Assembly (NCBI GenBank): GCA_030549775.1
Contig: CM060174.1
Coordinates: 49,553,707 to 49,617,706, forward strand
Direction of reading: 5' to 3'
DNA length: 64,000 nt
Origin: Tamarix chinensis
Taxonomy: Eukaryota > Streptophyta > Magnoliopsida > Caryophyllales > Tamaricaceae
Numbering within the stretch: the stretch's first letter is position 1; each line of letters starts with the position of its first letter. Position numbers and translations under genes: made by a program. Under the pieces are notes generated by a model, which was not told the DNA's origin, did no database searches, and was given only the letters and a program-made list of their open reading frames with translations. Positions 37,326-48,508 of the stretch are shown here, piece after piece.

Positions 37326-40300
37326 ATGTCAACCATCACTCAATGCCTCGATCTCCATGAACAGATATGCTATGTCCGGTGTAGCTTTTGTACCACTATC
37401 TTACTTGTAAACTCTCTTCCATAGTAGATTTTCTTTTTCCGTCGTCATTTCATCTGACGATTAATACTCAATATCTATATATATACCACGCCATGTTCAG
37501 TGATCGAAATTAAGAAAGAAAAATTGGAGAATGTATATACGAAATTACTATTTCAATTAATTGGGCAGCTTAGAGTTGCTGTAGAAACTAAAATGTGTAT
37601 ATATGTTTTTGTGTGTATACAGGTGAGCGTGCCATACAACAGCCTGTCGATGGTGGTAACAGTTAGATGCGGGCATTGCTGCGGTCTGCTCTCAGTTAAC
37701 ATGTTAAAAGCCTCCTTTATCCCTCTTCATGTCTTTGCTTCCTCCCTTAATAAGCAGCAAGTACACTATGATCAGGAGGTAATTCAAAAAACTTAAATCT
37801 AAAATAATTAATTATAATTATGTTAGAAATTTATCAACCTAAAAGATTTCTAAAATAAGCAATTATTTTAAATAATATACTGCTTTTAACGAGTAATTCT
37901 AAACAAATCCTTAATTAGTTTGTTATGCACGGACACCGGAGCTGTTTTTCATTATTATACCTTATCAGCTTCTTAAACAACAGCAAGTATTATGCTCTCC
38001 GGCGGCGCCCGAAGAGGAAATGGATGCTCCAAGATTAATCGTGGACGAAAAACATGACAGCTGCACCTCTCGAGCTTCCATACCCTTGGTTTCAGATAAG
38101 GATGACGAAGATGGCGATGAAGATGATTATGTAACTGCCCACAGCGAGCGTGTTGCCAATAGACGTACGTACAGCCTTCGTTTAAATGTACATTACGTAA
38201 AGGAGTAATATATTAGCTAGGTAAAAACTAGCTCTTGAAATATTACTTATTAGATAAGAAAATGCATAATTATTTCTTTCCGATTAATTGGGACCATCCA
38301 TGAGCGGATCCCAACCTCAACGACCGGGGCCATACTCCACGGCATAGTGGTCGGCTTCTTCGCCCTGGAATATCGGTCGGAGGTTCGAGTCCCGCCCGGT
38401 GCAGAGATGTCCCATGTAGTGTACCTTGTCAGCAAAAAAATAAATAAATCTTAATTAATTGCTAGATTATATATGATCCCATGGCTGAAATGTATGATTC
38501 TCTCCATCCATCGGTTACTAACAACTGTTTGGTGCATGCATGTATATTAATTAATTTTCTTAATTACAGCCCCTGAAAAGAAGAAACGGGCTCCATCTGC
38601 TTACAACACGTTTATCAAGTAATGCAAATTATCATTCAGTCAGATCGATCTATTTTACCCAAAATTATAAATACGATCGTTATATTAAAATAGTCTTCTT
38701 TTTCTTCTTTTTTTTGTGCTTTCCTCGCTGTGGGTAGCAGAGAAGAGATCAAAAGGCTAAAGGCAATGAATCCCAACATGTCGCACAAGGAAGCATTTAG
38801 TAATGCTGCTAAAAATGTTAGCTTCCTCGGACGACTTCTTTTCAAATAATTTTATTATTATTATTATCATCATCATCATTTTATGTCTTAAAAGCATAAA
38901 TAATTATCACAACGATTATGTGGAGCTACGATTAACTTGATTAGAATTCATTTAACATGGATTTTTTCTCTCTATTTTCTACTTTTGTACCAGTGGGCTC
39001 ATTTTCCTTCACGACTTCAACAAGGAATAGATGGTTGCAGCAATGGAAAGGAGAAGATAGCCACAAATAGCGATAATTTTGAGGTACGTTATCACCTTAC
39101 CTATGTTTGTTTTTTTAATTGCTTTGAAATTTTGGGCATATATACGAAGAATAATGCATATTGTATAAAATTACGCTTGGATTAGTGAAAGAATTACAGT
39201 ATATTTGATGTCAGCCGTATTGTGCTGAGGTTGATCCTCTCGGTTTGAGGAGTTCTTTCGCTCCACATATCTATATTGAGTAAAATCCTTAGGTAAATAT
39301 GACTATTCATAAAGTTTAAATCATATTAGAGAACTAAGGGTGGTTAATAGATTAAGTTAGCCATGACTTACATAATCTAACTCGTGAAAATAGGTTTATG
39401 GGTTAAATAAATGCATAGGGTTAGTATTTTGTAACAATTTACATGGGTTAACTCACAATAGGTTACAAACTAAAATGGGATAGTGCTAGCCCACAAGTTG
39501 ACATGAGTTATCGTGGGTTAGTGAATATTATCAATACTATACCAAAAGTATCATCACCACAATCCCATTTCAATAAAACACCAAATGGACCATTTTTGTT
39601 CAAACTTCCTTAGACTCAATTGACTCTACACAATCTCTACTATACCAAAAGTATAACCACCTTAATCCCATTTTAATAAACTTCAAGCGGACCATTTTTG
39701 TCCCCTTCCTTAGACTCAACCAACTCTACACGACTTTACCCGACCATATCCTACCCTAAAGCAACTTCTCCCGGCCCTACTTCAGCCTTATTTGACATTG
39801 GCCCAATCTGATCCAACTCTTACTCACCTAGACCCCACTTTACCCAAGTATGTCCCATTAAGACCCAACATGAACTAAGCCCACCATGACCCAATCTAAC
39901 GTCATCTTATCCCAAAATGATTCAAACATGAGCTAGTTTGGCCCAAACTTGACTCAATCTATCAAGTTAACTAAAAAATGGCCTAATTTTGATCTAACCT
40001 AACAAATTAACCAAATATAATCCAAATCTAAAATTATTTGAAGCCGACCTGACCAATAAAATATACCAAAATGACCTAATATGACCCAATCCAAAATTGG
40101 CCCTCAAAGAAAAAATAATTTGTAAATAACTTGATCCGAGAATGGCATGCCTTGCTATAACACAACCCAAACCCAAATTTACCAACCCGATTGTTACTTC
40201 TGGGTAGACACAGTGAAAAGTTTGTTTGTTTATTAACCCACGATAACCCATAGTCAACCTATCTAATCCATATGTTAGACTATGGATCATATTGGTGGCA

Positions 40301-41342
40301 TGAGTTAAGATAATATTTGTTGGATTAAACCATGAGAACCCATTTGAATACATCTAAAGAGAACTATATGTAAATTGTATTTGCTTTTCATAGAAGACTC
40401 TATGCCTCTTAAAAATGAGGAAAAAAAACAACTATATTTTGTGGTAAATAATTTGATGCTACTCATGTGAACACAAATCAATACAACACACATACATATA
40501 TGTTTCTTTCCATTTTAAATGATGAATTCACTTATTACAAATATATAATTTTATGCATTAATATGATACAGGGTATATTTTGGGGAGCGTTTTGATCTCA
40601 AACAATTATTTTTCAATCATATTTTTTTTTTAATCTAATCAAAATTCAGCACACAAATATAACCTACTCTGCATATATGCATATCATGAATGCATTAATT
40701 ATATACGCATTCATTCAGGATCGATATCAAGGTGGACACATGTACGTAGACATGGCTATTTGTGACCGTATATAGGTTGTATTAATTACTAAAATATTCG
40801 GAAAAACAAACAATATTACATCGCATCACTAATGAATGCAAGTCAAAATCACGAAAAACTAAATAAAGCAGACATAAAAGACAAACAAAAAAGAAAAGCC
40901 TCAAAGAATTAAAGCTATTAAAAATGTACAGGACCGATAGAAATTACTTTAATACTGATGTTTCTAGGATTCCAATGCAGTCGTCTTCGAAAGCTGTTGT
41001 TTGAAACAATAGTAGCATTACTATTACTTGTCAAATTTATGATACAATTTTCCTGTTAAAGCCACTCCAAGCATACGATGGTTCGAAATTGTGTTAACTT
41101 TCTTGCGTGCATACTTCTGAGGAAAAATAGTAATGCATGATTGATGCCACACACTGACATATATATACTACATGAGAGTTGTCTTTCTTTTTCTGTTTAT
41201 ATATGAAGCTTCTCAGGTCAACATAGAAGGCCAGCCAACCAAAGACAATTCAGTGAATAAAGGCGCTACAAGGCCAGCACTGATGATAATCGTGCATTCA
41301 ATACTTTGTCAAGATCGCTGGAGTTATGATGTGGACTTCTAA
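37326..41342 (+). CDS. INO: YABBY transcription factor, INNER NO OUTER (INO)-like, 7 exons
   Basis: Exons 37326..37406, 37623..37778, 37969..38164, 38570..38618, 38741..38816, 38994..39083 and 41217..41342 all have GT..AG introns and join in frame to 257 residues ending TAA. Residues 19..46 form the YABBY C2C2 zinc finger (CSFC...CGHC) inside CTTILLVSVPYNSLSMVV. A stretch like INO follows (LLSVNM, KASFIPLHVFASS). An acidic linker (residues 122..133) leads to the HMG-like YABBY domain at 145..191 (PPEKKKRAPSAYNTFIKEEI, NPNMSHKEAFSNAAKNWAHF). Among YABBY types the finger and SFIPLH segment fit INO, a nuclear factor that in Arabidopsis drives outer integument growth in ovules. The Arabidopsis protein is 231 residues. 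The last exon, after a 2.1-kb intron, encodes an unusual C-terminus. Only one ATG suits the start. Introns 3 and 6 hold transposon insertions. Splice sites are predictions. Confidence 0.9.
38291..38453 (+). mobile_element. tRNA-derived SINE-like insertion in INO intron 3
   Basis: An 8-bp repeat ATTAATTG borders both sides (38283..38290 and 38454..38461). Inside are a box A-like GGCATAGTGG (38341..38350) and a perfect box B GGTTCGAGTCC (38382..38392), the internal RNA polymerase III promoter of tRNAs. It ends in GTGTACCTTGTCAGC and an A-rich tail (38434..38450). Box A lies 50 bases from the start, further than usual. It is GC-rich compared with the AT-rich intron. A tRNA pseudogene is the alternative. 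Confidence 0.65.
39335..40356. mobile_element. Probable non-autonomous hAT-like element in INO intron 6
   Basis: It is flanked by 8-bp repeats TAGAGAAC (39327..39334) and AAGAGAAC (40357..40364), 7 of 8 identical, the length used by hAT transposons. Ends TAAGGGTGGTTAA and, on the other strand, TAGATGTATTCAA are weakly inverted and like plant hAT ends (TAGGGGTGTTCA). A 14-base inverted pair GTTATCGTGGGTTA lies at 39507..39520 and 40234..40247. A 103-bp tandem duplication starts at 39536. There is no transposase frame. Confidence 0.45.
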
Positions 41343-43003
41343 CAATATGTGTGTGTGTGTGTATTCAACCGCTGTTGGAAGAATTTAGAGGAGCGAGCTG
41401 GCTTGCTAGGGTCCTAATCATTTAGTCTGTTTTAGTTTTAGATGCTCTTGGAAATTGAACGAGAGTTATTATGTATACTACTAGTAGTAGTATTTGTTGG
41501 GACTACGTACGTACTTCTGGCATGTTATACAATATGCATTAGTGCGGTCATTCATGCATACCCGACCTTTATTTGCCTTCAGAATCAACAAATGCCTTCA
41601 ATTTTAGTAGCTCACATTATTTATCAATCTATTCGGTTCAAAATGTATGTCGTTTTATTTATATAAAAAAAAACAAAGGATCGAGGTTATTTGTGATACA
41701 TTTCTAATGTATTAATTAACTGGCTTTTCTCAAATTACCTATAATTGTTAAGTTTTTTGTTTATTAACATAAAAGGTTTTCTTTTATATATTTTATATAC
41801 ATTCTTAATATATGTATAAAGTTCTAAAACATGCATATTGAAACGAAGGGAGTATTGCTTTGCTGCATTCATTAAATTCACAATCTATGTACATTTTTAA
41901 CTTAGTCATTTTGTGTTGTAAAATGGCGTGAGTTCTTAGCATCCAACCAGTCATTTCCTCTTCTCCTTTTCTTCTCTTCTTGTTTGAACTTCCTTTTCCA
42001 TATTCTTCAACTATTCAAGTCATCCCACCATTAGTATACCTTCATTCAATCTTCAAAACTCAAAGACAACTTTAGTTTAGCTCAAAGCAAAGTTAAGCCT
42101 TAGTTTTTGGTGAGATTAATCCTATCGTATGCCCTACTTATTCAAGATTTATAGAGCTTCTTGAATCTTGTTAAAGGATATGATCCATCTTCCTTTTTAT
42201 TTGATTTCAACATATTTTAATTTAAGTTATATGTTAGCATATTTTCTTACTTGTTTTTTTTTTATGTTTTCATTATTTTTTAGGGTTATTTTGGGTTTTA
42301 AACCTTGTGTGAGCCTTTTGGTTCTTTTGAATCATTTTTTAGCTTCTAATAAAAGATAAAATATATTTTTCTTGTCCTAAAACATGACTTTTGTAATTAT
42401 ACCATGTGCTTAATTGAATCTTGGTGTTTTGTGCTTGATTTGGCATGTTTATCGTATTGATTTTCTAAAATGGTGCATATGATATTTCTTATTATTGAAA
42501 ATATTTATATAGCATGATAATAAGTTTTTTAAATCATGTGAATTATTATAGTTTATTATGTGGAGGATTTGACACAAAAATGACTAATAAAAGCATGAAC
42601 TTGGTATTTTTGATTCCACCAAAATTTGGGATAACTTGGGTGTCAAAGCTACTACAATTGGCTAAGTATTTTGATATAAATAAGGTATCGCATGAAATCT
42701 TAGGGTGTTTAGTTTCTGAAATATCTTTCATATCTCAAATATGTTAACTATGTAAAAAGTTTTTATTGATCTTTAATAGATGTGCAACTCTGTCACAAAA
42801 TGCTGCTTGATAATTAGCCTCAATTTTAATCTTGATTTTGATGTTAAAGTTCATTGTTAATTAATCTAATGATTTCATGATGTTTATTGATAAATTTAGA
42901 ATAAATGTGTTACATAATATGTCATCGTTTATAGTAATATACTAGTTAGCTAATGTATTACGATTTCTAATTTCAAGTAAGATTATATTAATATAAATGA
43001 TGA
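41343..43003. other. INO 3' flank and intergenic DNA
   Basis: AT-rich single-copy DNA without a convincing gene. A GT run lies at 41346..41362. The INO 3' untranslated region must lie at its start, but no polyadenylation signal could be chosen with confidence. Small frames at 41442..41666 and 42168..42747 lack homology and codon structure. Confidence 0.5.
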
Positions 43004-43008
43004 CATAT
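43004..43008. repeat. Target site duplication CATAT (left)
   Basis: CATAT precedes the LTR start TGTAATATCCC and recurs at 55407..55411 after the second LTR end. Confidence 0.95.
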
Positions 43009-43975
43009 TGTAATATCCCAAAATCCTAATTCCCGAAATTATGGCCAAATAAGGAATATTTAGGAAAATTAATTATATAAATTCATTTATTAAAATGTAG
43101 AGAGTTAATTAAGGTATATTAAGAGGAAAATAATAAAGAATTTAATTGGAAGAAAATTTGGGTATTTCTCTAATTAGCATGAAGGTTAATGAAATTCATT
43201 CAAATAGCCTAACTAATTTAAAAAAATGGATTTAATTATTATAATTAAAATAATTATTATTAAAATTATATATATAAATTAATTGTATAAATAAATAGAT
43301 ACCCAAATACCTCCAACCCAACCATTTTACCATTTTCCATTTTCCATTTTTTCCCTTTTTCCCCCTTTCTTTTCTTTTTCTTTCTTCCTCCTTTATTTTT
43401 TTTTCTTTCTCTTCTCCTTCCTCCCCGGTTTGGGCCAGCCCGTCGGCCCAAATCTTCCTTCCTCCCTGGCCTGTCCCGCGTGCCCGGCCTGCCAACCGTC
43501 GTCGCCCGTCCCCCCCGTGGCCCAGCGCGCCCAGCCCGCGTCGCCAGGCGCGACGCAGAGTTCTGCCCCGATATTCTCTTAAACTCCGCGTTTCAATTAG
43601 CAGGAAGTAACCGTTGCCAACCGGCCGGTTCTCCCTCTCCTTTCTTTTTCCCTGGACCGCCGGTCCACCCCCCTTTCCCTTTTCTTCTTCCTCCTGCGTG
43701 ACCGTACCCCGACCTGCAACCGCTGCACCTGCCGGCAGCCGCCTGCAACGGCCGGCCACCCAAACTTTCCCTCTCCCGTCGTTTTCCTTACACCAATTCG
43801 ACCCCAACCGGCCTTTTCCCCTCTCCCGAGCGACCTGCCGCTTTCCCTTTTCCTCTTCCCTCGACCCCGACGCCCCTGCCATGGCAGAACCGCCTCGACT
43901 GCCGCCACCGGGCGGCATGCCTGGTACCTGCCACCGCTTGTCTTCTTCCCCTTGGCCTTGTCCGACCGCCCTGCC

Positions 43976-43983
43976 TATAAATA
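43976..43983 (+). promoter_or_regulatory. TATA box in the 5' LTR
   Basis: TATAAATA inside an otherwise GC-rich stretch is the best candidate for the LTR promoter; the same lies at 51004 in the 3' LTR. If used, the U3 part is about 1.0 kb and R-U5 about 4.4 kb. A second TATA-like site (TTTATATAGC) is near 44632. Confidence 0.5.
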
Positions 43984-44679
43984 CCCCCATTGATCACCTG
44001 GGTTCGGGATTTGGAACCCCGAAACCCTGGGTTTTCTCCCTCTCGCCGCCGCCCCATCAGACACGTCGAGCGCCGCCCTCCCCCAACGCCGCCGGTCGAG
44101 CGCTGCCCAGAATCCCACCTTGCACCACCCTCCATCCAACCACGCCTTCCTCAGCCCTCGATTCGCCTTGCACGAGCCACCCCAGGCCGTGCAAAATCGC
44201 CACCCCGAACAGCTCCTCCCAGCCCGCCGCCGCCTTGCGCCGCCTTCTGCCGCCTCCTCCGCCGCTACCAGCCACCCTTCCACCCTCCAAAATGCCCAGC
44301 AGACCTCCCTCTACCTTCCCCTACCTCCATCTTTCCCTGCCTCCCTCTCCTCCTTCCTCCCCCATCTTCCACCTCTCTCCACCACCCTCGGCCGCCGCCG
44401 TCGCCGCCTCGCGCCGCCGCCCCTTGCCACGCCACCACCCTCACTCCACTCCCCTTCACCTGCTCCTTCTTTCCCCACCTCAAACTCCACCTCTTTCCCT
44501 CCCATCTAACCGCCACCTCCATCTTTCCCCCTCTTCCCCTCCTCCACCGCCGCCGCCGTCGCCGCCACGCGCCGCCGCCGGACCACCACCGACCCTAGGT
44601 GGTTCTCCACCCATCCAAACCCTAACCCCCCCTTTATATAGCTGCTACTATTTTCTACTAATATTAATACTAATATACT

Positions 44680-44742
44680 TATTATTACTATTATTATTAT
44701 TATTACTTTTATTATTGTTATTATTATTCTTTTATTATTATG

Positions 44743-44789
<47 letters not shown>

Positions 44790-44812
44790 TTTTATTACTA
44801 TTATCATTTCTA
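44680..44812. repeat. ATT microsatellite in the 5' LTR
   Basis: Imperfect (ATT)n run; the 3' LTR copy at 51708..51837 is one unit shorter. More ATT-rich DNA follows to about 45080. Confidence 0.95.
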
Positions 44813-45500
44813 ATATTATGACTTATGATATTAAAGTTATCATTTTTACCATACAAACATCTCTAGGAACCCTAACTCCTATTATGCTCAACTTTGGTTT
44901 GTTTTATAAGTGTTAATATTAACAACCCTACTATTATTATTATTATTATCTCTATTACCTTACTAAGGTTATTATTATTAATACTTAACCATACTAGGTT
45001 ATTGTTATTGTTATTATTATTGCTAGGGTTATTATGGTTACTATTACTATTATTATCATTATTATTAGCATTATTACTGTTATCATTATCACCCTTAGGA
45101 ATAAATTACTTGAAATGTTGTGACCTTATAATATTATTATTTCAAACCAACACCATTGTTAGACTTAATCTTAAAAATGCTAGAGTTCTATTACTTAAAA
45201 CATAAGTGTCACTATTAATGGTCTTATTATAATTATTATTACTATCACTATTTTACTATGACTAGTGAACACTAGTATTACAAGAATGGAACTAATGGGC
45301 GTAATAAAATAAGTGTAACAATAAGTATCATAAATAAACATATTTTTAACTACTAATATTTAGTATACTAATTCTAAAGTAAAAACCCTAGTTTTTGTAT
45401 AAAATCCTTGTTAGTAATAAAAACCCTAGCCTTAAACTAAAATGAGGTTTGATAGTAATTATAAGGGAGACTAATACTTAGCATTTTTCCCCTTTTATAG

Positions 45501-45562
45501 GTAACCCCGACCAAAGCCCTAAGGAGTTAGAGGAGCGTGCTCCAAGCCCGGCGTCGCCCTAG
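45501..45562 (+). other. Possible LTR-internal small exon (62 nt), 5' LTR
   Basis: It is bordered by a pyrimidine-rich acceptor-like CCCCTTTTATAG and a donor-like CTAG/GTAAGGA. The block with both borders is also recognisable in the reverse solo LTR at 62348..62410 (63 nt, CGTGCTCCAAGCCCG against CGTGCTCCAAGCCCG) although the surrounding DNA has diverged. Identical copy at 52526..52587. No protein is implied. Confidence 0.4.
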
Positions 45563-45827
45563 GTAAGGACGAAGCTAATGGCCTTGTGCTATGTGTGACA
45601 TGGATGTGTTGAATGTTGTGTATGCCATGCTACGCCATGTGTTATATGATTGTGTATAACTTGTCTTATGTGTAGCGCAGCTTGGAGATTGAGGTATGTG
45701 TGGATGTGTTTCCTATGACGTGAGCATGATATGTATATGTATGATGTCTATGATGTAATATGCTATGGCCCGCTAGGACGTGCATGTTAGGGTAAATGGT
45801 AATATGAGTTGGGGCCATCATGGGGGT

Positions 45828-46690
45828 CTTGAGGTTTATATGGTGGTATTAGGGTTCGTATGGCGGTATTGATGTTCGTATGGCGGCATTAATGTTGTAT
45901 GGTGGTATTGTGACTTTATGGAGGTATTAATGTTGTATGGTGGTAATTGTGATTTTATGGAGGTATTAATGTTGTATGATGTTATTTGTGATTTTATGGA
46001 GGTATTAATGTTGTATGGTGGTATAATTGTTCGTATGGTGGTATTAGGGTTTGCATGGCGACATTAGGGTTTGTATGGTGGCAAAACTGTTCGTATGGGG
46101 GTATTGTGATTTTATGGAGGCATTAATGTTGTATGATGTTAGTTGTGATTTTATGGAGGTATTAGTGTTGTATGGTGGTATTAGGGTTTGTATGGTGGTG
46201 CTAGGGTTCGTATGGTGGTATTAGGGTTCGTGTGGTGGTATTAATGATTGCATAATGGTATTAATGGCTTATGGTGGTATTAGGGTTTGTAAGGTGGTAT
46301 TGATGTTCGTATGGTGGTATTAATGATTTCATAATGGTATTAATGGCTTATGGTGGTATTAGGGTTTGTAAGGTGGTATTGATGTTCGTATGGTGGTATT
46401 ATGGTCGTATGGTGGTATTAGGGTTTGCATGGCGGTATTAGGGTTCGTGTGGTGGTATTAATGATTGCATAATGGTATTAATGGCTTATGGTGGTATTAG
46501 GGATTGTAAGGTGGTATTGATGTTTATATGGTGGTATTAATGTTCGTATGGTGGTATTAATGATTGCGTAGTGGTGTTAATGGCTTATGGTGGTATTAGG
46601 GTTTGCATGGTGGTGTTATGACTTGCATGGTGGTATTAATGTTGGCATGGCGGTATTAGGGTTGCATGGTAGAGTTAGGGTTCTGCATGG
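45828..46690. repeat. Minisatellite, 19 to 20 bp units, 5' LTR
   Basis: More than 40 imperfect units of the type GTATGGTGGTATTAGGGTTC and GTATGGTGGTATTAATGTT. The same array is at 52853..53715 in the 3' LTR. Confidence 0.95.
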
Positions 46691-47071
46691 GAGTTAATGA
46701 TCGTACGGGATTAGGGCCGGAATGATTAACTCTGGGGTGTTGGGAATAAGTAGGATTGGAGTAACTAATCGTGATTGTTGAGGACAATTAAGGTTTGGGG
46801 ATGGTTAAGTATGGTGGTTATGGCAAATTTGGGATAAGTGTGGCTAACCACGGTTTGTGTGGTCAATTAGGGTTGGTCATGGCTGTCTAGAGTTGTTGGT
46901 GTTATCGTGGGTATCTTTTGATTAAAGAGTAGTTATGAATGTGGGACTTTATTAGTTGTGATGGGTACCGTATAAAGAAAATGATTTATGCATGTCAAGG
47001 ACATGATGTGATTCATTAAGATACGAATAAGACATTAATTACGTAAAGTGAAAGACTGATGAGCCCGACCC

Positions 47072-47655
47072 AGTCCGTTCCACCGGTTATGAATAGTGGT
47101 CAGAGGCGTTCTGCCTGTGCGTTTCGTGCCGATCCACCGGCTATAATAGTGGTCAGAGGCGTTCTGCCCTGTGCGTTTCGTGCCGGTCCACCGGCTATAA
47201 TAGTGGTCAGAGGCGTTCTGCCCTGTGCGTTTCGTGCCGGTCCACCGGCTATAATAGTGGTCAGAGGCGTTTTGCCCTGTGTTTTTATCTCCGGACCACC
47301 GGCTATAATAGTGGGGGGATTCGGGCTCGACAGAACCAAATGAATAAGTTAAACCACGGGAAAGATACTAATCACTTACAGTGGAACACCATGTCAGTGC
47401 GGGGCCAGTCCGTTCCACCGGTTATGAATAGTGGTCAGAGGCGTTCTGCCCTGTGTTTTATTTCCGGACCACCGGCTATAATAGTGGGGGTCCCCGTGCT
47501 TACAGGTTAAATGAAGAATGCGTGAAAAGAGATTATTATCATAATAATGTAAGTGCGGGGCCAGTTCGTTCCACCGGTTATGAATAGTGGTCAGAGGCGT
47601 TCTGCCCTGTGTTTTATTTCCGGACCACCGGCTATAATAGTGGGGGTCCCCGTGC
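47072..47655 (+). repeat. Box array, 5' LTR
   Basis: 54-bp units (TCCACCGGCTATAATAGTGG, then TCAGAGGCGTTCTGCCCTGT, then GCGTTTCGTGCCGG) are repeated at 47130..47300. A 156-bp larger repeat starts at 47396 and 47552, each with two boxes and the spacer CCCCGTGCTTACAGG. Each box has an imperfect inverted repeat, CCAC..GTGG with CCGG next to it. The prelude ATTAATTACGTAAAGTG precedes it. Copy at 54097..54680. Confidence 0.95.
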
Positions 47656-48384
47656 TTACAGGTTAAATGAAGAATGTGTGAAAAGAGATTGTCATTATAA
47701 TAAGAAATAACGGGCATTGTATGAGCATGATTCAGCTTTCCGCTTACTCATCCTGATGTATGGCTGACGTATTGAGCATGTGTCTTGTGTATTAATGCAT
47801 GTTGCTTTCATGAATGAGTGTGATTGTATGCTTGGCCTTAGCATCTACGCCTTACTCAGTACTGGACCCATACTGATACTACCTTGATTAACCGGGTCCT
47901 GTGATGATCCACCGATGGTGGGGAGCAGACCTTTGATGCAGGTCTTGATCAGTTACTAAGTTGGGGTGGAAGACTGGATATGAGTGAGTAAGTGGTCCGG
48001 ATAATTACCCTTCGAAAATCGTGTGGTTTAATCGTAATTGTCTTTAGAGGATACAAACGCCGTATTTAACTTTTTAAGGGTTTTATCGTATCTTGCGATT
48101 CCGTTGTTTTAAGTATTCTGATATATGGATCTTTTAAATTGTATTTCGGAATGTAACTTCTTACCTTCGCACTCTGATTTGTAGGATTCGTGTTTTATGA
48201 ATGATTCGTTTCTGGTTTTATTCCTTATAGCCTTAGCACTTAGTATCGGGTCGGTAGTTATGGATCGATCTGGTACTAAGTGTGGCGGTAATGCCCCCGA
48301 ATTTACGGTTTTAATTTTCTTGCTTCCGCTAAAACTTTGATTTAAACGAAATTTTTCAGTAGTAAATTTGGGGGTGTTACAAGT

Positions 48385-48396
48385 TGGTATCAGAGC
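48385..48396 (+). promoter_or_regulatory. Primer binding site, tRNA-iMet
   Basis: TGGTATCAGAGC, three bases after the LTR end, is the standard plant primer site complementary to the 3' end of initiator tRNA-Met. Confidence 0.9.
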
Positions 48397-48508
48397 GGTT
48401 GGTCCTTCGGCCACGCTCGTTTTCGAAAGTAAATTTGGTTTTTGAACTTTGTATTTGATTTGAAGTGTGATCTAACCGTTCCTCTATTTGTTTTTAAACT
48501 TTTTAAGC

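Larger units (their letters stand above)
43009..48381 (+). repeat. 5' LTR of the young element, 5373 bp
   Basis: Layout: AT-rich head (43009..43310), CT/GC-rich leader (43320..44635), TATA box (43976), ATT microsatellites (44680..45100), possible small exon (45501..45562), minisatellite (45828..46690), box array (47072..47655), late block with TGTGATGATCCACCGATGGT (47890) and tail to 48381. Long proline-rich frames on both strands of the leader (up to 399 residues) are composition effects. Confidence 0.95.

Noticed and set aside
38291..38453. Functional tRNA gene
   Set aside because: Although box A and box B are present, no cloverleaf with paired acceptor ends could be drawn; flanking repeats and an A-tail fit a SINE.
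41442..41666. 74-residue frame after INO
   Set aside because: It falls in the 3' flank, is rich in hydrophobic residues and has no homology or splice context.
43614..44813. Long proline/leucine-rich open frame (399 residues; 398 at 50642..51838) in each LTR
   Set aside because: It runs through CT/GC-rich leader into an ATT microsatellite and gives poly-Leu and poly-Tyr. All frames on both strands are open there because of base composition. Its identity in both LTRs reflects LTR identity and not selection.
45828..46690. Interstitial telomere repeat, because of many TTAGGG motifs
   Set aside because: TTAGGG is only a part of a 19 to 20 bp unit and is not in the plant TTTAGGG tandem form.
47072..47340. 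CRISPR-like array (54-bp direct repeats)
   Set aside because: There are no unique spacers, the units are contiguous, the genome is a plant's, and the same array is part of LTRs.
47059..47343. Repeat protein with PPAIIVVRGVLPCAFRAG units (also at 54084..54368)
   Set aside because: The 54-bp box period is divisible by three, so any frame without stops gives an 18-residue repeat. Older copies of the array do not keep the frame.
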